Shown one piece after another: positions 24,420 through 33,419 of a stretch of 64,000 bases of DNA. The notes under the pieces were generated by a model, which saw nothing but the letters and a program-made list of their open reading frames with translations, made no database searches and had not been told where the DNA came from. Positions within the stretch are counted from its first letter, which is position 1, and each line of letters starts with the position of its first letter. The position numbers were made by a program, and so were the translations under genes. The stretch comes from Halogeometricum rufum (GTDB taxonomy: Archaea > Halobacteriota > Halobacteria > Halobacteriales > Haloferacaceae), in assembly GCF_900112175.1 (NCBI RefSeq), contig NZ_FOYT01000002.1, forward strand, positions 744,001 to 808,000, given 5' to 3'.

Positions 24420-25562
24420 ATGAGCGACGACGCCCACGACGACGGCGCGGACGGCGCCGACGAGTCCGAAACTGACCACGACGGCGCGGCAGACGCCGAC
24501 GAGTCCGAGACTGACCACGAGTACCACCCGCCGCACCGCGAGGAGTTCCACGAGAACCCCGTCGGTCACGCCCGGGTCCGCGCGGGGATGACCGTCGGCG
24601 AACTGGCCACCGAGTACGGCAAGGCGGGCATCGGCGCGTCGAACCTCGAACGCGCCGTCGACGTGTACGCCGAGATGCTCGGGCGCGACGACGTGACGAA
24701 CCTGTTCGGCCTCGCGGGCGCGATGGTCCCCACCGGGATGCGACAGATAGTCGTGGACCTCATCCGCGACGGCCACATCGACGCGCTGGTCACGACGGGG
24801 GCGAACCTGACGCACGACGCCATCGAGGCTATCGGCGGCAAACACCACCACGGTCGGGCGGAACCGCACGACCCCCACCCGTCGGACGAGACGGCGACAC
24901 CGACGGGCGAGACGCTTCGCGACCACGACGAACACCTGCGCGACGAGCAGGTGGACCGCATCTACAACGTCTACCTCCCGCAGGAACACTTCGCGCTGTT
25001 CGAGGGACACCTCCGCGAGAACGTCTTCCCCGAAGTCGAGCGGACGGTGTCGATTCAGGAGTTCACCGCCGAACTGGGGCGGGCGAACCTCCAACGGAAC
25101 GAGGCAGAGGGAATCGACGAGGACGCGGGCGTCGCCGCCGCGGCGTACGAACACGACGTGCCGGTCTACTGCCCGGCGATTCAGGACTCCGTGCTGGGGA
25201 TTCAGGCGTGGATATACTCGCAGACCTCCGAGTTCACGCTGGACGCCCTGAAGGACATGACCCACCTCTCGGACCTCGCGTTCGAGGCGGAGCAGGCGGG
25301 CGCGATGGTCGTCGGCGGCGGCGTCCCCAAGAACTACGTCCTGCAGACGATGCTGACCATCCCGGACGCCTACGACTACGCGGTGCAGTTGACGATGGAC
25401 CCCGACCACACCGGCGGCCTGTCGGGCGCGACGCTGGACGAGGCTCGGTCGTGGGGGAAACTGGAGAAGTCCGCCAGGAACGTCACCGTCGTCGGCGACG
25501 CCACCATCACGCTCCCGTTCGTCGCCGCCGCCGCGCGGGAACGCGCGGACGAGCGGTTCTGA
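24420..25562 (+). CDS. dys: Deoxyhypusine synthase
   Basis: A 380-residue enzyme that transfers a butylamine (or, in archaea, possibly an agmatine-derived) group to the aIF5A lysine using NAD. Family motifs are present: LAGAMVPTGMRQI, TTGANLTHDAIEAIGG, YCPAIQDSVLG, GGGVPKNYVLQ and EARSWGKLEKSA, whose Lys (about K347) matches the covalent-intermediate lysine. The N-terminal 35 residues are an added acidic tail made of a near-perfect duplication (DGADGADESETDH). A Shine-Dalgarno-like GGAGG precedes the ATG. It is separated from aIF5A and agmatinase by Nif3 and the phototaxis operon. Confidence 0.95.
   Translation: MSDDAHDDGADGADESETDHDGAADADESETDHEYHPPHREEFHENPVGHARVRAGMTVGELATEYGKAGIGASNLERAVDVYAEMLGRDDVTNLFGLAGAMVPTGMRQIVVDLIRDGHIDALVTTGANLTHDAIEAIGGKHHHGRAEPHDPHPSDETATPTGETLRDHDEHLRDEQVDRIYNVYLPQEHFALFEGHLRENVFPEVERTVSIQEFTAELGRANLQRNEAEGIDEDAGVAAAAYEHDVPVYCPAIQDSVLGIQAWIYSQTSEFTLDALKDMTHLSDLAFEAEQAGAMVVGGGVPKNYVLQTMLTIPDAYDYAVQLTMDPDHTGGLSGATLDEARSWGKLEKSARNVTVVGDATITLPFVAAAARERADERF
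24441..24518 (+). repeat. Duplicated acidic 39-bp unit at 5' end of dys
   Basis: Two adjacent copies of a 39-bp unit encode DGADGADESETDH and DGAADADESETDH (residues 8-33). They form a recent in-frame tandem duplication in the disordered N-terminus. Confidence 0.8.
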
Positions 25563-25649
25563 CCGCGGGCGGACGCGCCGTCCCGCGGCGACGCCGGCGT
25601 CTCACGGCCACCGACAAACTTAGTCCGGTCGGGGCCCGAAACGACGGCA

Positions 25650-26180
25650 ATGGCCCTCCGCGACCGACTGACGCTGGTGTCGTTCCTCCTGCTGGTGGCG
25701 TCGGGAACGCTCTCGGCGGTCCTCCTCGGCTACGCCGCACTCGTCGTCGGCGGCGCGTTCCTCGCCGGAACGCTCGTCGCCGCGCTCCTCGAACTCGCGT
25801 TCCCGGTCCTCCCCCTGTTCGCCCTCTCGACGGCCGTCGCCGTCGTCTCCGCCGTCGGCGTCGTCTACGGTCTCGCTCGACGGGCGTCGCTCCCGCGCGG
25901 CGGCCGCATCGAGTCCGTCGCGCGACGCGCCGAGAGCGAGTACCCGCCGCTCCGCGCCCTCGGACTCGGCGACGCGTTCGCCGAACCGGAGCCGTCGCCG
26001 GAAGAGAAGCGACAGGACGCCCTTGAGCGACTGAAGCGACGGTACGTCGACGGCGAGTTGACCGAACGGGAGTTCGAGCGAAAACTCGGCAGGCTGGTGG
26101 CGAACGACTCGGTGGACGACGCGCGCGCCGAACGCGAACGCGCGGCCGTCGTGGAAGACGGCGGTCGGAGTCGGTTCTGA
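25650..26180 (+). CDS. Membrane protein with C-terminal SHOCT domain
   Basis: A 176-residue protein with two or three membrane helices in the first 80 residues (LTLVSFLLLVASGTLSAVLL, LVVGGAFLAGTLVAALLEL, LFALSTAVAVVSAVGVV) and a cytoplasmic tail. The last 60 residues contain a SHOCT motif, DALERLKRRYVDGELTEREFERKLGRL, a short helical oligomerisation domain often appended to membrane proteins. The function is unknown. Haloarchaea carry many such proteins. Confidence 0.8.
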   Translation: MALRDRLTLVSFLLLVASGTLSAVLLGYAALVVGGAFLAGTLVAALLELAFPVLPLFALSTAVAVVSAVGVVYGLARRASLPRGGRIESVARRAESEYPPLRALGLGDAFAEPEPSPEEKRQDALERLKRRYVDGELTEREFERKLGRLVANDSVDDARAERERAAVVEDGGRSRF

Positions 26181-26293
26181 CGGGCGAATCGGCCGGGTCG
26201 AGCGCGACCGACCGTGGCGACAGTATCGGCCGGTTGACAGTATCGTTCGTCTGAACAGCTGTTTTACCTCTGTGATTGGAATCCAGACGCGAG

Positions 26294-27529
26294 ATGACAA
26301 ACAGTGACAGCGACGACGGGACGCGAGAGCGACAGGGGCGACCGGCGACGACGCGACGGCGCTTCCTCCGGACGACCGGCGCGGCGGCCGTGGGGGGCGT
26401 CGGACTCGCGGCGAGTGCGGGCACGGCGGCGGCGGCGACGCTGACGGTTCCGGCGGACTACTCGACCGTCCAAGCGGCCGTCGACGCCGCCGGTCCGGGT
26501 GACGAGGTGGTCGTCACCGAGGGGACGTACGACGGGACGCTCACCGTCGACGTGGCGGACTTGACCGTGCGCACGTCGTCGCCGCGGACGGCGACCGTCT
26601 CGGGGAGCGACGACGAGACGGGCGCGGCGGTGAGCGTCGAGGCCGACGGCGTGACGTTCGCGGGATTCGCCGTCGAGAACCCCGGAAATCTGCTCGGCGT
26701 CAAGATACAGGGCGGCTTCGAGAACGTCGTCGTCGAGGACACGCACGTCTCGAACGTCGGTCCGTTCACGCGACTCGGGACGACGGGTATCATCGCCGCC
26801 GGCGGTAACGACGGCCTCCGGATACGGGACAACGTCGTCGAGAACGTCGCGAGCGAGTTCCCCGCCGACGAATCCGGCTACCCGACGACGAACGGTATCT
26901 TCCTCGACGACGAAGGCGGGGGGTACGGGGACGCGTCGGTGACCGCCAACGTCGTCCGCGGTATCGCCGCCGAGACAGGCGCTCTCGGAATCCTTCTGCA
27001 GGGAGACCTCGACGGCGTGACCGTCTCCGAAAACCACGTCTCGAACGTCGAGGCGAGCAACGACAGGTCGCGGGCCGAACAGGACGGGACGAAGTTCGTA
27101 ACGTACGCGCAGGGCGTCAACGTCAGCGCCGACTCGACCGACGGCGTGACCGTCAGGGAGAACGTTCTCGGGGACATCGCGGCCGAGTTCTTCAACGGCG
27201 AGTCGGTGAAGGTCGACAGCGGCGCGTCGGGACTGACCGTCGAGTACAACGACCTGGTCGCACCCGTCGGCATCGGCAACGCCACCGCGACGACAGTCAC
27301 CGCCAACTGCAACTACTGGGGGCACCCGAAGGGACCGCGCGAAGTCGACGGGAACCTCGCCGCCGCCGACGGTCCGAACCGGCAGGGTCGGAGCGCGTAC
27401 TTCGGTCCGGTGGCGGCGGAGTCGTGGCTGGTTCGCTCCGTCGCCAACGGGCAGAACCTCCAGAACGCCTGCCGGGGCGGCAGCGGAAACCCCGGGCGGG
27501 GCGGCGGCAACCCCGGCCGCGGCAACTGA
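26294..27529 (+). CDS. Tat-exported right-handed beta-helix protein
   Basis: A 411-residue secreted protein. The N-terminus has a twin-arginine signal, TTRRRFLRTTGAAAVGG followed by a hydrophobic Ala-rich stretch ending about residue 50. The mature part starts ATLTVPADYSTVQAAVDAA, the usual entry to a parallel beta-helix (pectate-lyase/NosD type), followed by repeated strands such as VTVSENHVSNVEA. The last 20 residues are Gly/Asn/Arg-rich (NPGRGG repeats). No lyase catalytic triad is evident, so a glycan- or surface-binding role is as likely as an enzyme. The ATG was preferred to a TTG 18 bp upstream. A T6 tract follows the gene. Confidence 0.85.
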   Translation: MTNSDSDDGTRERQGRPATTRRRFLRTTGAAAVGGVGLAASAGTAAAATLTVPADYSTVQAAVDAAGPGDEVVVTEGTYDGTLTVDVADLTVRTSSPRTATVSGSDDETGAAVSVEADGVTFAGFAVENPGNLLGVKIQGGFENVVVEDTHVSNVGPFTRLGTTGIIAAGGNDGLRIRDNVVENVASEFPADESGYPTTNGIFLDDEGGGYGDASVTANVVRGIAAETGALGILLQGDLDGVTVSENHVSNVEASNDRSRAEQDGTKFVTYAQGVNVSADSTDGVTVRENVLGDIAAEFFNGESVKVDSGASGLTVEYNDLVAPVGIGNATATTVTANCNYWGHPKGPREVDGNLAAADGPNRQGRSAYFGPVAAESWLVRSVANGQNLQNACRGGSGNPGRGGGNPGRGN

Positions 27530-27578
27530 GGCGGCCCCCCAACCGAGTCCCGGCAGGACGGGGAGCCGTGACGTACAC

Positions 27579-27584
27579 TTTTTT
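27579..27584 (+). terminator. T-tract terminator
   Basis: TTTTTT 50 bp after the beta-helix gene stop and before the aldo/keto reductase start; a typical archaeal T-tract terminator. Confidence 0.45.
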
Positions 27585-27607
27585 CGGCTCGCGACGAGGG
27601 TCGAGTC

Positions 27608-28579
27608 ATGGAGTACACCACGTTCGGTTCGACGGGCGTCACCGTCTCGGAACTCTGCCTCGGGTGCATGAGTTTCGGGACGAACTGGGACGACTGGACA
27701 CTGGGTAGAGCGGAGAGCCGCGAACTCATCGAACGCGCCATCGACCTCGGAATCAACTTCTTCGACACGGCGAACGTCTACTCGTACGGCGAGTCGGAGG
27801 AGATTCTCGGCGACGTCCTCGCCGACTACGACCGCGACGAGTTCGTCGTGGCGACGAAGGTGTACGGCGAGATGCGCGAGGACGACCCGAACTCGGGCGG
27901 CCTCTCGCGGAAGACCATCGAACAGGAGTTGGACGCATCGCTGGACCGTCTGGGGATGGACACGGTGGACCTCTACCAGATTCACCGCTGGGACTACGAC
28001 ACGCCCATCGAACAGACGCTCCGCGCCCTCGACGACGCGGTGCGCCGGGGGCAGGTCCGCTCCATCGGCGCGTCGTCGATGTGGGCGCACCAGTTCGCCG
28101 AGGCGTTGCACACCTCGGACCGACTCGGACTGGAGCGGTTCGTCTCCATGCAGAACCTCTACAACCTCGCCTACCGCGAGGAGGAACGCGAGATGCTACC
28201 CCTCTGCGAGAAGGAGGACGTCGCCGTCATGCCGTGGTCGCCGCTGGGTGCGGGCTACCTCACCCGCCCGCACGAGGAGTTCGAGGCGACGACGCGCGGC
28301 GAACACGAGGCGGACCACGACCGGGGGTACACGAAGGGCGGCGGGCCGGAGGTGAACGAACGCGTGCAGGAACTCGCCGACGAGAAGGGCGTGAAGATGG
28401 CCCAGATAGCGATGGCCTGGCAGTTCGAGAAGTCGTGGGTGACGACGCCCATCGTCGGCACCTCCAGCGTCGAACACCTCGAAGACGCCGTCGAAGCGCT
28501 GGATATCGACCTCTCGGAGTCCGACGTCGAGTACCTCGAAGCGCCGTACGAACCCGTGCCCGTCTCGGGCCACGAGTAG
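27608..28579 (+). CDS. Aldo/keto reductase
   Basis: A 323-residue AKR of the YhdN/Tas-like type. The catalytic tetrad is visible: Asp and Tyr in FFDTANVYSYGESEE, Lys in VVATKVYGE, and His in LYQIHRWDYD. The NADPH-binding C-terminal region has the PWSPLGAGYL and TPIVGTSSVEHLEDAV motifs. It reduces carbonyl compounds with NADPH; the substrate is unknown. The C-terminal part has an acidic surface typical of halophiles. Confidence 0.92.
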   Translation: MEYTTFGSTGVTVSELCLGCMSFGTNWDDWTLGRAESRELIERAIDLGINFFDTANVYSYGESEEILGDVLADYDRDEFVVATKVYGEMREDDPNSGGLSRKTIEQELDASLDRLGMDTVDLYQIHRWDYDTPIEQTLRALDDAVRRGQVRSIGASSMWAHQFAEALHTSDRLGLERFVSMQNLYNLAYREEEREMLPLCEKEDVAVMPWSPLGAGYLTRPHEEFEATTRGEHEADHDRGYTKGGGPEVNERVQELADEKGVKMAQIAMAWQFEKSWVTTPIVGTSSVEHLEDAVEALDIDLSESDVEYLEAPYEPVPVSGHE

Positions 28580-28699
28580 CCGGGTATCGGGGTGGTGTGC
28601 GGACGGGTCGAGAGAGCGGTTCGTCGGCCCCGACGGCCGCCGCGCCCACGCCACCACGAGACACGGAACGGCTTTAGGTCCGCATCCACTCCGGTCGGT

Positions 28700-29308
28700 A
28701 TGGACTACGCAGATTCTCTCGACAGAGCGTTCGACACACTGCCGGAGCGAAACTACGAGGAGTCGCGCCTCGACGTACCCGACCCCGAGGGCGAGACGGA
28801 CGGGGCGTTCACCCGCCTGACGAACCTCGGCCAGATAGCCGACGCCCTCGGCCGCGAGGCGAGCCACCTCCACCGAAACATCCAGCGAGAACTCGGGACG
28901 AACGGCCAGTTCGACGGCGACCGCGCCCGCTACAACGGGTCGTTCAGCGTCGCTGACTTCGAGGCGGCCATCGACGAGTACGTCGCCGAGTACGTCTCCT
29001 GTACGGAGTGTGGCCTGCCGGACACGCGCCTCGTCACCGAGGACGGCGTGGACATGCTCCGTTGTGAGGCGTGTGGTGCGTTCCGGCCGGTCCAGAAGCA
29101 GGCCGCGAAGACGCAGACCCAGACCGGGCCGGCCATCGAGGAGGGCAAGACGTACGAACTCGAAATCACCGGCACGGGTCGCAAGGGCGACGGCGTCGCC
29201 GAGAAGGGCAAGTACACCATCTTCGTCACCGGCGCGCGAGAGGGCGACACCGTCCGTGCACTCATCGAGCGGACGAGCGGGACGCTGGCGTTCGCGCGGA
29301 AGGTATAG
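28700..29308 (+). CDS. eif2b: Translation initiation factor aIF2-beta with C-terminal TRAM domain
   Basis: A 202-residue protein. The first 135 residues are aIF2-beta: helical N-terminus, alpha/beta core (ALGREASHLHRNIQRELG, FDGDRARYNGSFS) and C-terminal C4 zinc ribbon CTECGLPDTRLV...RCEACG. aIF2-beta is a subunit of the heterotrimer that delivers initiator tRNA. The last 60 residues (EEGKTYELEITGTGRKGDG...TVRALIERTSGTLAFARKV) are a TRAM RNA-binding domain, a fusion seen in haloarchaea. The ATG at 28700 gives the standard N-terminus (MDYADSLDRAFDTLP). Confidence 0.93.
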   Translation: MDYADSLDRAFDTLPERNYEESRLDVPDPEGETDGAFTRLTNLGQIADALGREASHLHRNIQRELGTNGQFDGDRARYNGSFSVADFEAAIDEYVAEYVSCTECGLPDTRLVTEDGVDMLRCEACGAFRPVQKQAAKTQTQTGPAIEEGKTYELEITGTGRKGDGVAEKGKYTIFVTGAREGDTVRALIERTSGTLAFARKV

Positions 29309-29389
29309 ACGACGAACCGGACCGGTCTCAGAGTCCCCACGGAACGAGAGGGTCTGCGGTGCCGACGCGTCGCCGCGTCTACGCGTACC

Positions 29390-29394
29390 TTTTT
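29390..29394 (+). terminator. T-tract terminator after aIF2-beta
   Basis: TTTTT, about 80 bp after the aIF2-beta stop and 26 bp before the regulator ATG; it could terminate the upstream gene or form part of the regulator's promoter. Confidence 0.35.
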
Positions 29395-29419
29395 GCGGGC
29401 GCGTCGCCCTTGACGAACG

Positions 29420-30106
29420 ATGACGCACGAGGAGGAATCGGGGGTGCGCGTGAGCCTCGACATCTGGCACCCCGACTGCTGGACGCTGGAGGTGACGGAA
29501 GCGACCGACGGCGGCCTCCTCGGACACGGCGTCCACGAGATAGACGGACTGGCGAACGGGCGGTTCACCGCCTACGCCGACAGCACCGCCGAACTCGACG
29601 CGTTGGTCGCGGCCATCCGCGACTCGCCGTTGACCGAGTCGGTGTGGGAGACGGGCGAGTTCGAAGACGAGGCGGTGCCGGGGAGTGCGACGCGGGGCAT
29701 CGTCGTCCGCTACGACATGGGCAACTCCATCAACGACGCCCTCGTCTCGCGGGGGTTCATCCCCGACGAACCGGTCCGGATGCAGGGCGGCCGCGAGCAG
29801 TGGACCGTCCTCGTCCAGGAGACGCGACAGACCGTCCACGAGCGACTGGAGGAGGTTCGCGCGGAGATGGACGCCGACATCCGCGTCGAACTCATCACCG
29901 CGCCGAAGGGCGGGAGCGGACTGTTCCGGACGGACGCCCTCTCGGAGCGACAGCGGGAGGTGTTCGAGTTGGCCCGCCGGCGCGACTACTACACGTGGCC
30001 GCGCGAGACGAGTGCGGCGGAACTGGCGGCCGAAGTGGACGTCTCGAAGGCGACGCTGCTGGAACACCTGCGGAAGGCGGAGTCGAAACTCCTCGGCGAC
30101 GACTGA
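29420..30106 (+). CDS. Bat-type HTH transcriptional regulator
   Basis: A 228-residue regulator. The C-terminal HTH_10 domain is diagnostic: LSERQREVFELARRRDYY, AAELAAEVDVSKATLLEHLRKAESKLL. It is related to the bacterioopsin activator Bat, but the N-terminal 150 residues are a separate alpha/beta sensor region without PAS/GAF motifs. The target is unknown; it sits upstream of the permease gene with a cluster of palindromes in between, so that gene is the first candidate. Confidence 0.88.
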   Translation: MTHEEESGVRVSLDIWHPDCWTLEVTEATDGGLLGHGVHEIDGLANGRFTAYADSTAELDALVAAIRDSPLTESVWETGEFEDEAVPGSATRGIVVRYDMGNSINDALVSRGFIPDEPVRMQGGREQWTVLVQETRQTVHERLEEVRAEMDADIRVELITAPKGGSGLFRTDALSERQREVFELARRRDYYTWPRETSAAELAAEVDVSKATLLEHLRKAESKLLGDD

Positions 30107-30145
30107 CGGGAGCGACTCGACGCGTCCGGTGCCGTTCGTAGACCG

Positions 30146-30200
30146 CCTCTCATGAGAGGGAGGGAGCATATGCGGGATAGACGACGCATGTGAACACATG
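30146..30200 (+). promoter_or_regulatory. Palindrome cluster at permease promoter
   Basis: Three symmetric sites lie in 55 bp: CCTCTCATGAGAGG (30146-30159, perfect), GCATATGC (30166-30173, perfect, at the TATA position about 28 bp before the ATG) and CATGTG-AA-CACATG (30187-30200, overlapping the ATG at 30198). The first may also be a terminator hairpin of the regulator gene. Together they look like an operator/promoter region for the permease-peptidase operon. Confidence 0.5.
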
Positions 30201-31598
30201 TCATCGGTAGACGTGAACGACGGGCGCAGTCTCTCGCGTGACATCGGCTTGCTCGGGGCCGTGAGCACGGTGGTCGCGGGAACGCTGGGCGCCGGACTGT
30301 TCGTCACGCTGGGTACCGCGAGTTCGACGACGGGGCCGAGCGTCATCCTCGTCGTCGTCTTCTCGGGGCTTCTGGCGATGTGCATCGCCCTCAACTACGG
30401 CTGGATGGCGACGATATTCCCGGCGGCCGCGGGGTCGTACGCCTACGTCTCGCGGACGTTCGAGAGCCGTCTCCCCGGGTTCGTCGTGACGTGGTCGAAG
30501 TGGCTGGGCTACATGGCCGCCGACGCCGTGTTGGCTCTCGGGTTCGGGAGTTACTTGCAGGTGTTCTACCCCTCCGTCAACGCCGCACTCGCGGGGTTCG
30601 GCCTCCTGACCGTCCTGTTCCTCGTCAACCTCGTCGGGTCGAAGGGGTACAGCGTCTCGCAGAACGCCATCTTCGGCTTCCTCATCCTCTCGATTCTCGT
30701 CCTCATCGTGCCGGGACTGGCGAACGTGAACACGGCGAACTACCGGCCGTTCTTCACCGGCGGCTTCGACGGTTTCGTCGGCGCCGCCGTCCCCCTGTTC
30801 TACGCCTACATCGGCATCGCCGTCGCGGGGCAGATGGGCGCGGAGGTGAAGAACCCCTCGCGCAACCTCCCGCTTGCGATGGCGGGCGGGACGGCCATCC
30901 TCATCCTCCTGTACGTCCTCACGTCCGTCGTCATCTACGGCGTCGTCTCCGACTACACCGTCCTCGCGAACTCGGCCCGCCCGCTGGCGACGGCGGCGGA
31001 GGCGTTCATGGGCGACGTCGGGACGACCATCGTCGCCGTCGGCGGCCTGCTTGCCACCGCCTCCTCCGTCCACGCCGTCATGGCCGCGGGCATCAAGATG
31101 CCGTACTCGTGGGCGTGGGACGAGGTGTTCCCGAAGAAGTTCTCCGAGGTGTCCGACCGGTTCGGCACGCCGCACTGGTCGCTGCTGACGCTCTACGTCG
31201 TCGCCTCGGGGCTGACGTTCTGGAGTACGGGCCTGTCGCAGGCCATCGCCATCGCCACGTTCAGTTACCTCATCGCCTACGCGGCCGTCTCGGTGACGGT
31301 GCTGTACGTCCTCTGGACCGGGTCGAGTCTCGCGCAGGAGGCCGGCTTCACGCGTCCCCTGTTGCTCGGCGCGACGGGCGCCGTCGGCGCCGTCGGCGCG
31401 GGCGGCCTCCTCACGCAGGCCTACCAGGGGTCGCTGTCGGTGTACGTCCCGTGGGTCGCCGTCGGCCTCGTCGTCTTCGGCGTCTACTGGTACCGCGGCC
31501 AGCGGCGAGACGTGGACGTGGAGGCCATCCTCGCGACGCTTCCGGGCGTCCCGTCGAACGAGTACGACCCGGCCATCCGGGGGGCCAGCGATGACTGA
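30198..31598 (+). CDS. APC-family amino-acid permease
   Basis: A 466-residue transporter with about 12 hydrophobic helices. The N-terminal helix has the APC-superfamily GxGxG-like motif (LGAVSTVVAGTLGAGLFVTLGTASS), and AYIGIAVAGQMGAEVKNPSRNLP in helix 6 is a conserved APC signature. It would import an amino acid or polyamine by proton or sodium symport or exchange. It overlaps the M20 peptidase start by 8 bp, suggesting uptake and hydrolysis of the same kind of compound. The ATG is at the end of a palindrome and about 28 bp after a TATA-like GCATATGC. Confidence 0.9.
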   Translation: MSSVDVNDGRSLSRDIGLLGAVSTVVAGTLGAGLFVTLGTASSTTGPSVILVVVFSGLLAMCIALNYGWMATIFPAAAGSYAYVSRTFESRLPGFVVTWSKWLGYMAADAVLALGFGSYLQVFYPSVNAALAGFGLLTVLFLVNLVGSKGYSVSQNAIFGFLILSILVLIVPGLANVNTANYRPFFTGGFDGFVGAAVPLFYAYIGIAVAGQMGAEVKNPSRNLPLAMAGGTAILILLYVLTSVVIYGVVSDYTVLANSARPLATAAEAFMGDVGTTIVAVGGLLATASSVHAVMAAGIKMPYSWAWDEVFPKKFSEVSDRFGTPHWSLLTLYVVASGLTFWSTGLSQAIAIATFSYLIAYAAVSVTVLYVLWTGSSLAQEAGFTRPLLLGATGAVGAVGAGGLLTQAYQGSLSVYVPWVAVGLVVFGVYWYRGQRRDVDVEAILATLPGVPSNEYDPAIRGASDD

Positions 31599-32796
31599 CG
31601 ACGCCGCGCCGACCGTCGACCCCGAGGAGACCATCGACCTCCTGCAGGAACTCGTCCGCACTCCGAGTCCGTACTTCGAGGAGGCCGAGATATGCGAGTT
31701 CGTCTACGACTGGCTCGACGCCCGCGGGCACGACCCCGAGTACCACCACGTCTCCGAACCCGACATCACCGAGTACGAGGGTGACAACGTCGTCGCCCGA
31801 CTGGCGGGTAGCGACCCCGACGCGCCCTCCCTGCTGTTGAACGCGCACGTGGACACGGTGAAACTCGTCGAAGACTGGGAGGAGGACCCGTGTTCGGGTC
31901 GCATCGAGGGCGGCAAACTGTACGGACAGGGCGCCTGCGACATGAAGGGCGGGCTGGCGGCCGTGATGACGGCGTTCGACGCCCTCGCCGACGTGCCGTT
32001 GGCCGGCGACGTCCTCCTCACCGCCGTCGTCGACGAGGAGGGACCGTACGGCCTCGGCACGGACAGGCTGATTCGCGACGGCTACACCGACGACTGCGAC
32101 GCCGCCGTCGTCACCGAACCCGGCCCCATCCTCGCGCAGTCGGACGTCGAGAACCCGGCGCTACTGCTCGGCGCGCGCGGGCGGTTCCTCTACGACATCG
32201 AGGTCCGGGGGCACGCGGCCCACGGCTCCCAACCCGAGAAGGGAGTCAACGCCGTCGTCGAGGCGGGCGAACTCGCCGCCGCCCTGAACGACATCGAGAC
32301 GGGCGACCACCCGCGACTCGGGTCGGGGTCGGTCTGTCCGCTCCAGATAGAGGGCGGGAGCCAGACGCTGTCGGTGCCCGAACGCGCGCGTCTGATGGTG
32401 GACAGACACGTCGTCGTCGGCGAGACGATGGAGGACGCGCGCGCCGACGCCGAACGGGTCGTCGCGGAACTCGACCTGCAGAGCGACGTCGAAATCGGGT
32501 TCCGCGAGGCGCCGGACCCCGACATCGTCTACGGCCCGTACGTCACCGACGAGAAGCACCCCCTCGTGACCGCACTCGCCGACGCGGCGCGTGCCGTCGC
32601 GGACACCGACCCCGACTACGGCTACTTCTCCAGCGTCGGTGACTTCAACTACCTCGGCGACCGGGCGGACCTGCCGACGGTCATCGTCGGCCCGGACGGC
32701 GAGAACATCCACGGCGCGGGCGAGTTCGTCTACACCGACGAGGTGGTCGAGGTGGCCGACATCGTCGCCGACGCCGCGGTCCGGTTCTGCGGCTGA
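31591..32796 (+). CDS. M20-family metallopeptidase (ArgE/DapE-like deacylase)
   Basis: A 401-residue zinc hydrolase. The metal motifs are LLLNAHVDTVKLVEDW, GQGACDMKGGLAAVM and VDEEGPYGLGTDRL (Asp, Glu), with HGSQPEKGVNAV and NIHGAGEFVYTDE in the dimerisation/C-terminal part. The family deacylates N-acyl amino acids or hydrolyses dipeptides (ArgE, DapE, carboxypeptidase G2). The overlap with the permease gene suggests that imported acyl-amino acids or peptides are its substrate. The exact specificity is not known. Confidence 0.9.
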   Translation: MTDDAAPTVDPEETIDLLQELVRTPSPYFEEAEICEFVYDWLDARGHDPEYHHVSEPDITEYEGDNVVARLAGSDPDAPSLLLNAHVDTVKLVEDWEEDPCSGRIEGGKLYGQGACDMKGGLAAVMTAFDALADVPLAGDVLLTAVVDEEGPYGLGTDRLIRDGYTDDCDAAVVTEPGPILAQSDVENPALLLGARGRFLYDIEVRGHAAHGSQPEKGVNAVVEAGELAAALNDIETGDHPRLGSGSVCPLQIEGGSQTLSVPERARLMVDRHVVVGETMEDARADAERVVAELDLQSDVEIGFREAPDPDIVYGPYVTDEKHPLVTALADAARAVADTDPDYGYFSSVGDFNYLGDRADLPTVIVGPDGENIHGAGEFVYTDEVVEVADIVADAAVRFCG

Positions 32797-33032
32797 GTCG
32801 GTCGCCGGGGTCGCCTCGCGGGTCGGTCCCCGACTCGACTGTCGGCGGACGCCGGCCCCGCACCGACGCGCCCCGGTGGCACGCCGCCGGGCGAGGCAGT
32901 ATTCGGACGTACACGAACGTTTATTATACTTCTACCCACACGTACCGGTATCTCATGTCGGTCGTATCTGTACGCGAGTGACTCTCCTCCGGCCCGTACA
33001 GCCTCCCGACCGACCTTCGCAACCCGACACAC

Positions 33033-33308
33033 GTGAGCACACACACCCGACACCCGACAGAATCGCATTCCGACGCCGACACCCACACGCCGCCCGCGGC
33101 GCCTCCCGACGCCCCTGCCGCCGACACCCACACCGACGACGCTACCGACGCGGACGACGGCACCGAGACGCACTCGAACGACGGCGTCGAGGCACGAGAC
33201 GACCGGTCGGGCCCGAGTCGGTGTCAGCGGATGTTCTCGGCGCGCGGGACGGCACGTCTCCGCAACCTCGCCGACGCGGAGAACCACGCGATGCCGGACG
33301 GCGTCTGA
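33033..33308 (+). CDS. Possible low-complexity His/Asp/Thr-rich protein
   Basis: A 91-codon GTG frame dominated by His, Thr, Asp and Pro (STHTRHPTESHSDADTHTP..., DDATDADDGTETHSND). It is the only sizeable frame in the 620-bp gap between the peptidase and DoxX genes (32797-33419). It could be a metal-binding surface peptide, but the composition also arises by chance in this DNA. The rest of the gap holds no supported gene; its last 60 bp are AT-rich and contain the DoxX promoter (ACATATTTT, about 33383-33391). Confidence 0.3.
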   Translation: MSTHTRHPTESHSDADTHTPPAAPPDAPAADTHTDDATDADDGTETHSNDGVEARDDRSGPSRCQRMFSARGTARLRNLADAENHAMPDGV

Positions 33309-33419
33309 CCACTTACGCGGCCGTCTCGCGACCACTGAGCGCCGTCACGTTCGAGAACCAAACCAGTCTCATAGTTTGAGTAACATATTTTGCCGTGAGT
33401 TGAATAGCTACCTACTGCA

